Source of the DNA: Bilabrum cf. latius
Taxonomy: Eukaryota; Bigyra: Bicosoecida; Bigyra; Bicosoecida
Reading direction: 5' to 3'
Length of the DNA: 64,000 bases
Assembly: GCA_965178125.1 (NCBI GenBank)
Contig: OZ237739.1
Location: forward strand, 1,178,001 to 1,242,000
In this document: positions 41,884-51,575 of the stretch, in pieces
How positions within the stretch are numbered: the first letter of the stretch is position 1
Layout: every line of letters begins with the position of its first letter
Program-made: the position numbers and the translations under genes
The notes under the pieces: generated by a model
What the model saw: the letters and a program-made list of their open reading frames with translations, nothing else
Told to the model about the DNA's origin: nothing
The model's database searches: none

Positions 41884-43907
41884 GCGGCAATCGAGTGGCG
41901 TGGACTCGAGCCCCTGGAGAGGGCCCCCACTTTGGTGGGACTCGCGGGGCGGCACTGGCAGGCCGCGCTGGGTCGGTGGAGGGAGGGGGCGAGCGGGAGG
42001 TACAGGCGGGCAGAGCTGCTGGTGCTGCGGGCGTGGGTCACGCTGGCAGAGGCAGTGGCGGGCGCAGGGGCCGGGGCCCGCGGGTGGCTGCAGGCACCCA
42101 TGGAGGCGGCAGCATAGGTGGCGGCTGGATGCCGGTCGGCGCCCCAAGAGACAGGGGCGATCGGCTGGGGGGCAAGGCTCGACGGGGCTTCGGGTGCTGT
42201 GGATGCATCCGGGAGCAGTAGCAGCAGCAGCAGCAGCAGCAGCAACAGCAACAGCAGCGGTAGGCGAGCGAAGGCCATTCGCACTCAATTGGCAGCGAGA
42301 GCCGCTGCTGCCGGAGTGCTGGGCCCCGAGGACGCTGGGTTGGGAGGACTGGTGCTCGGACGTGCCGACCTGTGCGTGCCGTCCATCCGCTCGCACGCGC
42401 AGGTTCCCTCGCGGTCCATCTCACGAGACCAGGAGGAGGGCGATGAGGACGAGCGGATAGAAGCATCGGCAGGGGCAGGGGCAGGGGCAGGGGCATCGGC
42501 AGGGCGAGGCGGTGAGCGCAGCAAGTAGGTTCCGGTCTTCGTGTCTTGTCCAGCCGCAAGTCCTGGTCCGTGCACGCACTCGGAATAGGAATGGGAGTCG
42601 GACTCGCTCGGGGAACACGGCGGCGCCTCCGCCGCGCCCGCGCATCCGTCCGCTCGCGAGGTCAGCCAGGCCCTGGCGAGCCTCGAGAACGACTGGACCC
42701 GGCCCCGCGGAGCCAACTGCGGGCCATGGGACGAGGCCGGCCTGGGGCTGGATGCGGGGCGACTGGGCGCCCGGGGACTTGCGCCCGGGTCCGGGCATGG
42801 GGGGGACCCGACCCCCCTGTGCTGCCTTGTGCCCGCCGCCGGCTGGGTGAGACGGGCCGTAGTGCCTCAGCTGGTGAGGTCTGGATGATGCAGGACGTGA
42901 TGCATCGCAGTGCGGCGTGGGCCATGCCCCTGGTGCGCGGAGAGGCCGTCATGGGAGTGCCCCGGGGCGGCGAGGGAACAAGCGCGGAGGCGAGCACGAA
43001 GCAGGTGCTCGAGCGCATGCTCGCTTTGGCTGGGGACCAGGGCTCCAGAGGGGCTGTCTCGGCGCTGCGCTGTGCCACTGGAGGTGCAGGTGCATGTGCA
43101 GGTGGTGGCTCGTTGGGCGCGAGCTTGAATGCAGTGCACTGCAGCGACAGGGTATGCGTCCTGCTGCGCCTCGCCATGCGGGTGGGATGGGCTGTGGCAG
43201 GCCCCGACGGCATCGGCACCGCGAGCGCTGCTTCCTCCTCCTCGGGTAGCCCAAGCCCAGTGGCTGTGGGCTCCGTTTGAATCGGCTCAGGGTCCACGAA
43301 GAGGAGGAGAAGGAAGAGGAGGAGGAAGCAGGGGGTGTTGAGCCCGGTCTCTGAGGGTGGGTCTGGCATGGGCTCGGTGGACAAAGGGGCTGGGTCCGGG
43401 AGCGGGGAGGGGGCGGCGATGGTGTTCGGGGGCGGGGAGGGGGTAAGCGTGGGGGACCGTCAGGGCAAGGGGTGGGCGCTGGGTGTGCCGAGCGCGGGGG
43501 TGCGGGAGTGCTTCACGTGGAGGTGTGGTCCCCGAGGGAAGGCGACGGAGAAGAGGGAGGTGAAGCTGCCCACTGCCGTGGCCGAGTCGGCTCGTTTGCT
43601 TCTCGAGGTGCCGGGGCGGGGGGGGGTATCTGGAGGGGATGGTGTGATTGGAACTCGCCTTGGCGTGGTCACGGGGCTTAGCATGTGGGCGTCATGGGGA
43701 TGCACATGCATGTGGGCTGGTCTATGCCAGCCTTGGTATCTGTGCAAACCCTGGATCGACTGCAGCAACAGACTGCGTGCTGGCAGCGCGCGGAGTCCAC
43801 GTTCATTGCGGAACCTCGAGGCCAGGAAGGGTTCACTCTTGACTACTCATCGTGCCTATCGAATAGTACGAGAAGCGTCATCGTGCAAATTCAATCTGTC
43901 TGTCTAG
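41884..43907 (+). pseudogene. Second reading frame of repeat unit, unit 4 copy, broken
   Basis: Open with TAG as sense from 41884 to a TGA at 42886-42888. That stop is created by the five-base GTGAG insertion also found in unit 2. Downstream, the conserved protein-like stretch continues in another frame but has TGA near 43278. The AGC and GGGGCA microsatellites are short here. Confidence 0.35.
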
Positions 43908-44103
43908 GCTTCTTCAAGTTGCCATCACTGTGGCGAGTTGGGTATCCAGACAAGGCCCCGATATCCCTGACCTAGCACTGGAGCAGACTCGAAGCCGTGG
44001 TGCAGCTCGACTAGTGTGAAATTCGTTTTGAGTCCGATCAACCTGAAGTGGAGACAAGCTTGTAAGACAGTCCAGGCTTTGCTTGCATCTTGGCGTGTTT
44101 TCC

Positions 44104-45567
44104 ATGGCAGGTCCAAATGAGGTGATTGACCTGGTGAGCAGTGATAGTGAAGAAGAGTTTGAGGGAAATCCCGGCGGAAGCATGGGTGTAAGTGGTCGTG
44201 CGGAGGCATCATCTGGAGTGCTGGGTGCCGTTGTATCACGGAGTGGGCGAGCTGGGCGAGGCAGCATGGCTGTTGATCCAGAGTTGTCGTCAGCATCAGG
44301 TTCAACAGCTGCATTACCATTGGCTTCTGGAGTCTAGTCGACTGAAGGGGTGTCATCTAGTGCAACCAGTACAAGTGCCCGCTTGGGGCAGAAGAGAGTC
44401 CGTGAAGACTTCGAGGCTGCCGCAGAAGGTGGCGATGCAGTGGATGAGCACGGTGCAAGCAGCAAGAAGAAGAAGAGGAGGAGAAAGGAGCAGAGTACAG
44501 CAGCAGGAGAACTCACCGGCGATAGTAGCAAGGGATACGACTGCTCTGTGTGCGGCAAGCGCTTTGGGGTGGCTGACAATCTCACGAAGCACATGAGGAC
44601 TGTGCACCTTGGGGAGCGCAATCACGAGTGCTCTGTGTGCGGCAAGCGCTTTGGACGCCAAGACAGTCTCACAAAGCACATGAGGACTGTGCACCTTGGG
44701 GAGCGCAATCACGAGTGCTCTGTGTGCGGCAAGCGCTTTGGGGAGGCAGGCCATCTCACGAAGCACATGAGGACTGTGCACCTTGGGGAGCGCAATCACG
44801 AGTGCTCTGTGTGCGGCAAGCGCTTCGGGGAGGCAGGCAGTGTCACGAAGCACATGAGGACTGTGCACCTTGGGGAGCGCAATCACGAGTGCTCTGTGTG
44901 CGGCAAGCGCTTCGGGGAGGCAGGCAGTCTCACGACGCACATGAGGACTGTGCACCTTGGGGAGCGCAATCACGAGTGCTCTGTGTGCGGCAAGCGCTTT
45001 GGACGCCAAGACACTTTCTCGACGCACATGAGGACTGTGCACCTTGGGGAGCGCAATCACGAGTGCTCTGTGTGCGGCAAGCGCTTCGGGGTGGCAAGCA
45101 GTCTCACGACGCACATGAGGACTGTGCACCTTGGGGAGCGCAATCACGAGTGCTCTGTGTGCGGCAAGCGCTTCGGGGAGGCAAGCAGTCTCACGAAGCA
45201 CATGAGGACTGTGCACCTCGGGGAGCGCAATCACGAGTGCTCTGTGTGCGGCAAGCGCTTTGGGGAGCCAAGCAATCTCACGACGCACATGAGGACTGTG
45301 CACCTTGGGGAGCGCAATCACGAGTGCTCTGTGTGTGGGAAGCGCTTTGGGGTGGCAGGCCATCTCAAGACGCACATGAGGACTGTGCACCTTGGGGAGC
45401 GCAATCACGAGTGCTCTGTGTGCGGCAAGCGCTTCGGGGTGGCAAGCAGTCTCACGAAGCACATGAGGACTGTGCACCTTGGGGAGCGCAATCACGAGTG
45501 CTCTGTGTGCGGCAAGCGCTTTGGGGTGGCAGGCCATCTTAAGAAGCATTTGAAAGCGATGCACTGA
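44104..45567 (+). CDS. Polydactyl C2H2 zinc-finger protein, unit 5 (type B)
   Basis: 487 residues, ATG 44104 to TGA 45565-45567, crossing TAG 44335-44337 (Gln). Twelve fingers. Fingers 2 and 4-6 (GRQDS, GEAGSV, GEAGSL, GRQDTF) and the last three match the type B gene of unit 3 in order, but four fingers are absent relative to it. Ends HLKAMH. Confidence 0.87.
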
Positions 45568-45722
45568 TAGGCTTGGATACGCTCTGTTCATGACGTGTTG
45601 AGCAACCCATGCCTGCTGGCACCAGTGGCAAAGGCGTTCCTGCATTTCTGCTTCAACGCTGGGGCGGGTTTCGCTGTCATGCGTAGATCTGGTGTTACTA
45701 TCCGTATCCTGTTATATGTACC

Positions 45723-46228
45723 CGGACATCAGGATTGAAGCGACGGGGAGCAGAGGTGAGACGGAAGACGAGGTGGGCGCAGGAGGACAGAAGGTGGAGA
45801 AGAAGAGGGGGACACCGGCACAGGCGGCGACAGTGCGGTGTCAACAGGGAGAACACAACGGGAGGAATGGGGGCTCCAGGTGCAAGGCACGAGGGAGACG
45901 CGAGTGGCAGCGGACTGCATGGCCAGCAGCACGCAGAGGGCCAACAGGTGGGTGGACAGATGGGGCGCACGGCAGGTCGGCCAGGACTGGCGCGTGCAAG
46001 CTGAAAGGATAGGGCCAAGGTGGCAATGCAGGGAGCAAAGCACACGGTCCCTAGGGCGGGGAACAGGAACAGGAAGCCATGTGGCGACGAGGCCAGTCGG
46101 GTGCATGGGGAAAGTGGTGTGTACATTCGTAGTGTCAGATGAATACCGCATTCAGGTGGACCGGTGAAGAACCAGTCGTTCGGGGTGAAGCCCAGTGGGT
46201 CCGCGGGACCGGGGGCAGGAATTTTTCT
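45723..46228 (+). repeat. 506-bp repeat, unit 5 copy (left arm of an inverted pair)
   Basis: Identical ends to the other copies. Beyond 46228 the sequence is not unit sequence. With the inverted copy at 48359-48865 it encloses about 2.1 kb that includes the LRR gene fragment. Confidence 0.75.
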
Positions 46229-46671
46229 ATCAGTGTTCCTCGGAAGTCGGTGCATGAGGCTTCGAGCATGTCGTGCTGAAGCCATCTGCTTCACTCAGTG
46301 CTTCGCCGAGTCGACAAGTCGTGGAAGTGATGAAGTGGGGGGGCTGGGAGACGACTGGTCATGTTTGATATGTGGTACTATGCGGGTGTACCGGCGGATG
46401 TATCGGCAGGACGGCTGGTCCTTGTGACATTCGGGTTGGGGTGTAGGCGCGGACCAGATGTAATGCAGCGACTCTGGGTAGTTTGCAGTCAGCATCATGC
46501 AGAGCAAGAGGAGGGTGGGAGGGCGAGTGCAGTGACGGAGGTGACCGGCGGGATGATCTGGGTCCTTTTTTTAGGCCAGGCGGAGACCTGCCTGGCAGGT
46601 GGGCGGTGGTCTATTCCGGATCATGAGCGGCTCCGAATCGGCATAGGGTCGCCCGACCACATGCTGCAGAC
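46229..46671. other. Unique stretch within truncated unit 5
   Basis: Replaces roughly 440 bp of unit sequence between the 506-bp repeat and the resumed unit sequence at about 46672. No gene recognised. Confidence 0.5.
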
Positions 46672-46890
46672 AAGGAATTCTAGGAATTCGCGCCTGGACT
46701 TGAGCGGCAATCGAGTGGCGTGGACTTGAGCCCCTGGAGAGGGCCCCCACTTTGGTGGGACTCGCGGGGCGGCACTGGCAGGCCGCGCTGGGTCGGTGGA
46801 GGGAGGGGGCGAGCGGGAAGCACAGGCGGGCAGAGCTGCTGGCGCTGCGGGCGTGTGGCATGCTGGCGGAGGCAGTGGCGGGCGCAGGGG
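46672..46890 (+). pseudogene. Truncated remnant of the second reading frame, unit 5
   Basis: Matches the start of the candidate second gene in other units (for example 37268-37490) and breaks off at 46890. Confidence 0.5.
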
Positions 46891-47426
46891 CCGACAACAA
46901 CTCCGGCTCCCCGCGCCTCGAGCCACGATAATACGCGCCAACACGCAAGATCTCTCTTTGTTCACCATCAAATTTAACCCCCAACCAACTAATGTCCCGC
47001 TTATTATGGCCCACACGCTCTAATATGGCATACCCTGTCTCCTGGTATGGTGTGGGGCGCCGGCCCGGGTCCTCCCAACGGCTCCGCTACTTGGAGGCAT
47101 TCCTTCTCCTCCTCTTCGTGAAGAATAGGTGTACTACTAGTATCGAAGGGTGTATGCCACTGTAGGCGTTGAGCTAAGCTTCGGTCGGTACTCCAGCTGC
47201 ACGGTGACCATTGGTGCCACAGGCCTATAGCCTAGACCATTCCATGCACACTTTTTTCGCATTGGTGGACAAGAATTTCGATTTGGCAGCAACACTAATA
47301 GTCTATAACAGGATTGTTGCAAGACTTACATGGATAGGCGTGGAATGGAGGTATACTGGCCACCAAGAATTGACGCATCATTCTTGGTGAGAAGTAGTTG
47401 ACCAACCACAAGGTGTGCACGACTGA
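46891..47426. other. Unique host sequence without a recognised gene
   Basis: No long frame in a sensible register. It contains a moderately AT-richer patch near 46960-47000. It could hold an upstream exon or promoter for the LRR gene, but no splice site can be assigned. Confidence 0.4.
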
Positions 47427-48359
47427 GCACCGCAAGTATACCTTAGCCATGTATGGTATCGACTGATCCACTCCGTATTGCAGAACCCTTTCGTGGAGGT
47501 TCGTGGGGGTCGACGAGATCATTACTCCTGGGGTACTCTAGCTGCCATCGAGTCGGGGTACTCCAATATTTCTCTACCCCCATATGATGTATTGCATCAT
47601 GATATCGCTGCATGCCTGCTAGATACCTTTCGACAGGATGGGGTCCGGCTGCGATCCGTTGGCTTAAAGGTGACTGCAATTGACGTAAAAGCTGGGAGTC
47701 TGCTGTGCTCAGCAGTTTGCTGCTCCACCGAGGACGGAAGCCCTAGCATTCAATGTTTACGCTTTCATGCGTGCAGATGGAAACCAGGGGGATTCGCGTC
47801 ACTGGCTCCTGCCCTACTGCACCAGAGCAGCACTCGTGGATTGTCTGCGCTGTGCATCACAGGGTCCACGGGGTCCACTAAACTTCCAAAAGGGGGTGTG
47901 CAGGCCTTGCATGATTCACTGGTGGATTCACGATGCAGCCTGGACGTGCTAAAGATGGGTGAGCTCCTCGGAGACCAGCCCGAGTTCCCGCACGAGGTGG
48001 AGGAGGTGTACCAAAGCAACCGTCTGATGGCTGATGCCATTCGGTGCAACAGGAGCTTGAGGCTGTGCTACTTGGGACCATGCACTGTGGATTGTGACGA
48101 GTTGCTTGCCTGGGCTGATGCGCTGAGCGTCAACAAGACACTGCGGCAGGTGTAGATCGCATGGCGGACAATCCCGAGGGTCAGCACCGATGCAGCCTAG
48201 TCGCTGATGGGCGAGTGCGGGGCCCGCATCGTGCGTGAGAATGAGGGCATCTGCTACCTAAAACTTTGCTACGACTTGGAAGGTCCATCGGATCCAACGA
48301 GCAGGCTGGATCAGCTGTGCGATGCGGTCAGGCGGAATCGGGCATTGCGATCGTTTTAA
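47427..48359 (+). CDS. Leucine-rich-repeat protein fragment (ribonuclease-inhibitor style)
   Basis: Open from 47427 (after a TGA at 47424) to TAA 48357-48359, crossing TAGs at 48153-48155 and about 48198 read as Gln. Repeats of the form LADALxxNxxLRxL are visible: MADAIRCNRSLRLCYLG, LAWADALSVNKTLRQV and LCDAVRRNRALRSF. No ATG at the very start of the open stretch, so an upstream exon is likely. It ends at the exact border of the inverted 506-bp repeat, so the 3' end has probably been cut off by that insertion; a following exon may survive at 51080-51475. Likely a protein-interaction scaffold. Confidence 0.55.
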
Positions 48360-48865
48360 GAAAAATTCCTGCCCCCGGTCCCGCGGACCCACTGGGCTTC
48401 ACCCCGAACGACTGGTTCTTCACCGGTCCACCTGAATGCGGTATTCATCTGACACTACGAATGTACACACCACTTTCCCCATGCACCCGACTGGCCTCGT
48501 CGCCACATGGCTTCCTGTTCCTGTTCCCCGCCCTAGGGACCGTGTGCTTTGCTCCCAGCATTGCCACCTTGGCCCTATCCTTTCAGCCTGCACGCGCCGG
48601 TCCTGGCCGACCTGCCGTGCGCCCCATCTGTCCACCCACCTGTTGGCCTTCTGCGTGCTGCTGGCCATGCAGTCCGCTGCCACCCGTGTCTCCCTCGTGC
48701 CTTGCACCTGGAGCCCCCATTCCTCCCGTTGTGTTCTCCCTGTTGACACCGCACTGTCGTCGCCTGTGCCGGTGCCCCCCTCTTCTTCTCCACCTCCTGT
48801 CCTCCTGCGCCCACCTCGTCTTCCGTCTCACCTCTGCTCCCCGTTGCTTCAATCCTGATGTCCGA
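48359..48865 (-). repeat. 506-bp repeat, inverted copy outside the array
   Basis: Reverse complement of the unit copies, near-identical, lying directly after the LRR frame's stop. Independent context at both ends gives the element limits CGGACATCAGG and GGAATTTTTCT. Confidence 0.8.
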
Positions 48866-49001
48866 GTCCATATAACATGAGTGGGACTGGCAGCACGAGG
48901 CTGTCTGCCCACCTCACTATAGCCCCCCTGCCCACCTTACACCTAGTAAGAAGACCATTCAATTCGGCAGGATGCTGGATGCAGTGCTGGCCAACCCGTG
49001 C

Positions 49002-51027
49002 ATCCGTGACCCTGCCCTAAATCCGTACATACTTTTTATCTTCATATTCGCGTATTGACAAAATGAACCCACCACGAACGTTCATACCACGCAAGCGTAT
49101 GACAGTTTTAATACCAGATATAGGACGACTATACACTTTATTTGCCGTGACAAAGCGCGCAGAGCATAGTTATGTATATTAACTGAGCAGTGGGTGGTTG
49201 AAACGGAGGGTCTGCCGTCCCTGGGGGCCACGGCATCGATGTGACGATTGACGCCCATAAATCCGTACATAAACTTTGGATCACGTTATGGGCGGTCATA
49301 GTCAGGCATACTGCATTTAAATGAGAAATATATATAATGTAAGTAGTTATTATTCAATTTATCTGGTTAGTTTGGCAATTGAACTGCATGCCGCTCGTAA
49401 ATCTAGGCGCAGATCTTGGCCCCTTTCGCCCGACTGCCCACAGCCTTCTTAAGCTTCGATTTCATCTCCTTAGTGACCTCAAACGTGCATCACGCCCCGT
49501 ACATGGACGCGTTGTCACGTTTTTGTTGTAGTTTAGGATTTCCGCTCACACTTGGCAATCTTTGCAGCGGTTGTGGTTAGCCTACAGCATTAGCTAAATA
49601 TCGCTGCTTTCGCGCAGCTTGGCAACTGTGCCGCCCACGCCAAGTAATCGGACACGCTATCCCGTCGTCACCCCCTTACTGGTATTAACAGCTAGTGTGG
49701 CTCTCCTCGGCTGCTTTTCCGGGGATTATGCAGCTGCAGCGTACAGGCCAGTGGCCTTGCTTGCGGCTAAGCTAGCCTAGGTTAGCCGCCCTCGCTTCCC
49801 GGTACCCTGACTTGAGAGAAGCTTCCCCCGGAGAAGAGAAGCCCTGAATTCATCTTTTGTATCCTGGGTGGCTCTCAGCGCTATGGTCTGTTGGCACTGC
49901 TGCTCCAGCTGGAGCAGCAGTGCAGGCGTGGGGGGGGGGGGGTCTCGCCTCCACTGCTGGCAGCCGCACTGGCAGAGGAGCTTGAGCTTGATGAAGTGCG
50001 TGCCGTGGAACTGGAGCTTGCGGCTTCAGCTAATGTCGATGATAACCATGCTTGATGCGACCCCTTCAGTGCCTACAGGAATGTCTCCTACACTAGCTAC
50101 AACCGGAGCAAAGAGCTGTTCCAGGTTGGCCGTGCGAGTGCCGGATGTTTCGGATGACACGTAGTCTGCGTGAGGGAAATTGGTTTCAGGGGAGGGCGGG
50201 AACAAGCCATTGTCCCGAAAACCTTTCCTGATTTTGTCTTGCCCTATCAAAGCCCCTCGCATGACGCTTGCAACGAGCCCGGGGAGGGACTCCTCCCCCA
50301 GGGTGTGTCACCGAACCTACGCCTAGCAGCGGCTTGCTCCTCTTTCACGCCGCGGAGCTTGCCAGCCTTTGTCATCCTGCGAAGGAACGTTTGCGTCCAC
50401 TTCTTCAAGGCAAGTTGCGCATGCCCATTTCCTCGTTGCAGCTGAGCAAGGCGACATGCAAGTTCTCAGATAAATTTGACTGGCAGGGCATCGCGAGTAA
50501 GTCCACACTATACGATGGTTTCCACAAAAAATGATTCGGTAGCTGGTTACAGGAATAGTCTAGCATCCACATGTGGGCCTTGGTTTTGAATAGCTTTCCT
50601 TTTGGCCACCCAACTTTGAAATGTAGATCGGGCTACATGTCGACCGAAATGCTTTCGTGCGATCTGCTCCTGGTTCAACCCTCCATATGTGCCTTATTTA
50701 GCATCAATACGTCGGAGATACGATAAGTAATCATCTGCATGGTAGGTTTTCTTGACTTTGAATACCTTTGGCGTAACCATTACATAACTTCGGGCTGCCG
50801 TTTGCACACCCATTTTTGGCTGCAGCCTTTCGGTGCCAATCATGAGAGCTTCGTGTATTTGTGCTACCCACGGAATGAATATCTTATCTGTGCTCTCAAT
50901 CCAAGTCTCACTTTCCTCTAACTTCAATTAATTGCTGCTGATTGTACCTGTAAAGCTCGATGTACGGATTTGTATCCGACGTACTCGTCACATTTTGGAT
51001 GTACGGATTTAGGGCAGGGTCACGGAT
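49002..51027. mobile_element. Decayed DNA transposon with 29-bp inverted ends
   Basis: Perfect 29-bp inverted repeats at 49002-49030 and 50999-51027 (core CCCTAAATCCGTACAT), with extra AAATCCGTACAT copies just inside each end (49259 and 50960). The interior holds a minus-strand transposase-like remnant. No target duplication could be recognised, so the true tips may differ slightly. Confidence 0.6.
50026..50927 (-). pseudogene. Broken transposase remnant
   Basis: The minus-strand frame from 50927 runs to a TAA at 50694-50696 and continues in the same frame with LNQEQIARKHFGRHVARSTF, a helix-turn-helix of the pogo/CENP-B or similar DDE transposase type. A later frame near 50262 has KIRKGFRDNGLFPPSP, like the end of the catalytic domain in those families. 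Frames are shifted between the parts and no full DDE core is readable, so it is not functional. Family assignment is from motif style. Confidence 0.45.
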
Positions 51028-51079
51028 CGTCTACTTCTGGTGGGAATCTATGTGGGGATATTGCAACCGGGAGCTAGCC

Positions 51080-51475
51080 ATGCCTGCACTGCTGCCCCGC
51101 CTGCGGCCTTTCAACGACCGTCGCAAGCGCATTGGTGTTCTGGTGCAGCATCGCACGGCGTGGCAGGCCGAGCGGGATGCGGAGCTCGTGTGGCGGGCTG
51201 CAGCGGAGGGCAGGCCGCTGGAGCTGTCGAAGCGGCTGAGGTTGGGTGTAATGGCAGGAGGGGCTGAGAGGAAGGTGGACGTGGATGGCTCTATGCAAGA
51301 CGCGATGGAGGCAGCATTGTCGAATGGGCACGATGGGTGCGCGATGCTGGTGCGTCGGTCGATGGCTCGCGAGGTACGGAGGCGAGCGATATACCGTGTG
51401 GGTGAGGATGAAATCGGAAGGAAGTCTGAGGTTGGTGTACAGAATAGCGAAGATCGTGCGTCTGCTGTGGGCTAA
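51080..51475 (+). CDS. Host protein fragment, Arg/Ala-rich (131 aa)
   Basis: ATG 51080 to TAA 51473-51475. Reads RLRPFNDRRKRIGVLVQHRTAW and a helical Ala/Arg/Glu-rich remainder. No family recognised. Because the LRR frame ends at an inserted repeat and this frame starts just past the transposon, it may be the displaced C-terminal exon of the LRR gene; that is only an inference from position. Confidence 0.4.
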   Translation: MPALLPRLRPFNDRRKRIGVLVQHRTAWQAERDAELVWRAAAEGRPLELSKRLRLGVMAGGAERKVDVDGSMQDAMEAALSNGHDGCAMLVRRSMAREVRRRAIYRVGEDEIGRKSEVGVQNSEDRASAVG

Positions 51476-51575
51476 GGGTCGACGGGAAATAAGGATATGT
51501 AAGCCATCTTCCGCCACCACCCACCAGGTCTCTCACAGCACTGCCGCCCCCTTGTGCTCGGGCAGGTACAGCCTC

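Larger units (their letters stand above)
37013..46890. repeat. Tandem array of zinc-finger gene units, right part
   Basis: Remainder of unit 3, whole unit 4 and a truncated unit 5. Zinc-finger starts at 39553 and 44104. The array ends about 46890, where sequence matching the second reading frame stops at GCGCAGGGGCCG and unique DNA begins. In unit 5 the stretch 46229-46670 replaces the usual sequence. Confidence 0.88.

Noticed and set aside
48266-48880. Plus-strand frame of about 200 codons across the LRR end and inverted repeat
   Set aside because: It is in a different register from the LRR frame and runs through the antisense of the 506-bp repeat; an artefact of GC-rich sequence.
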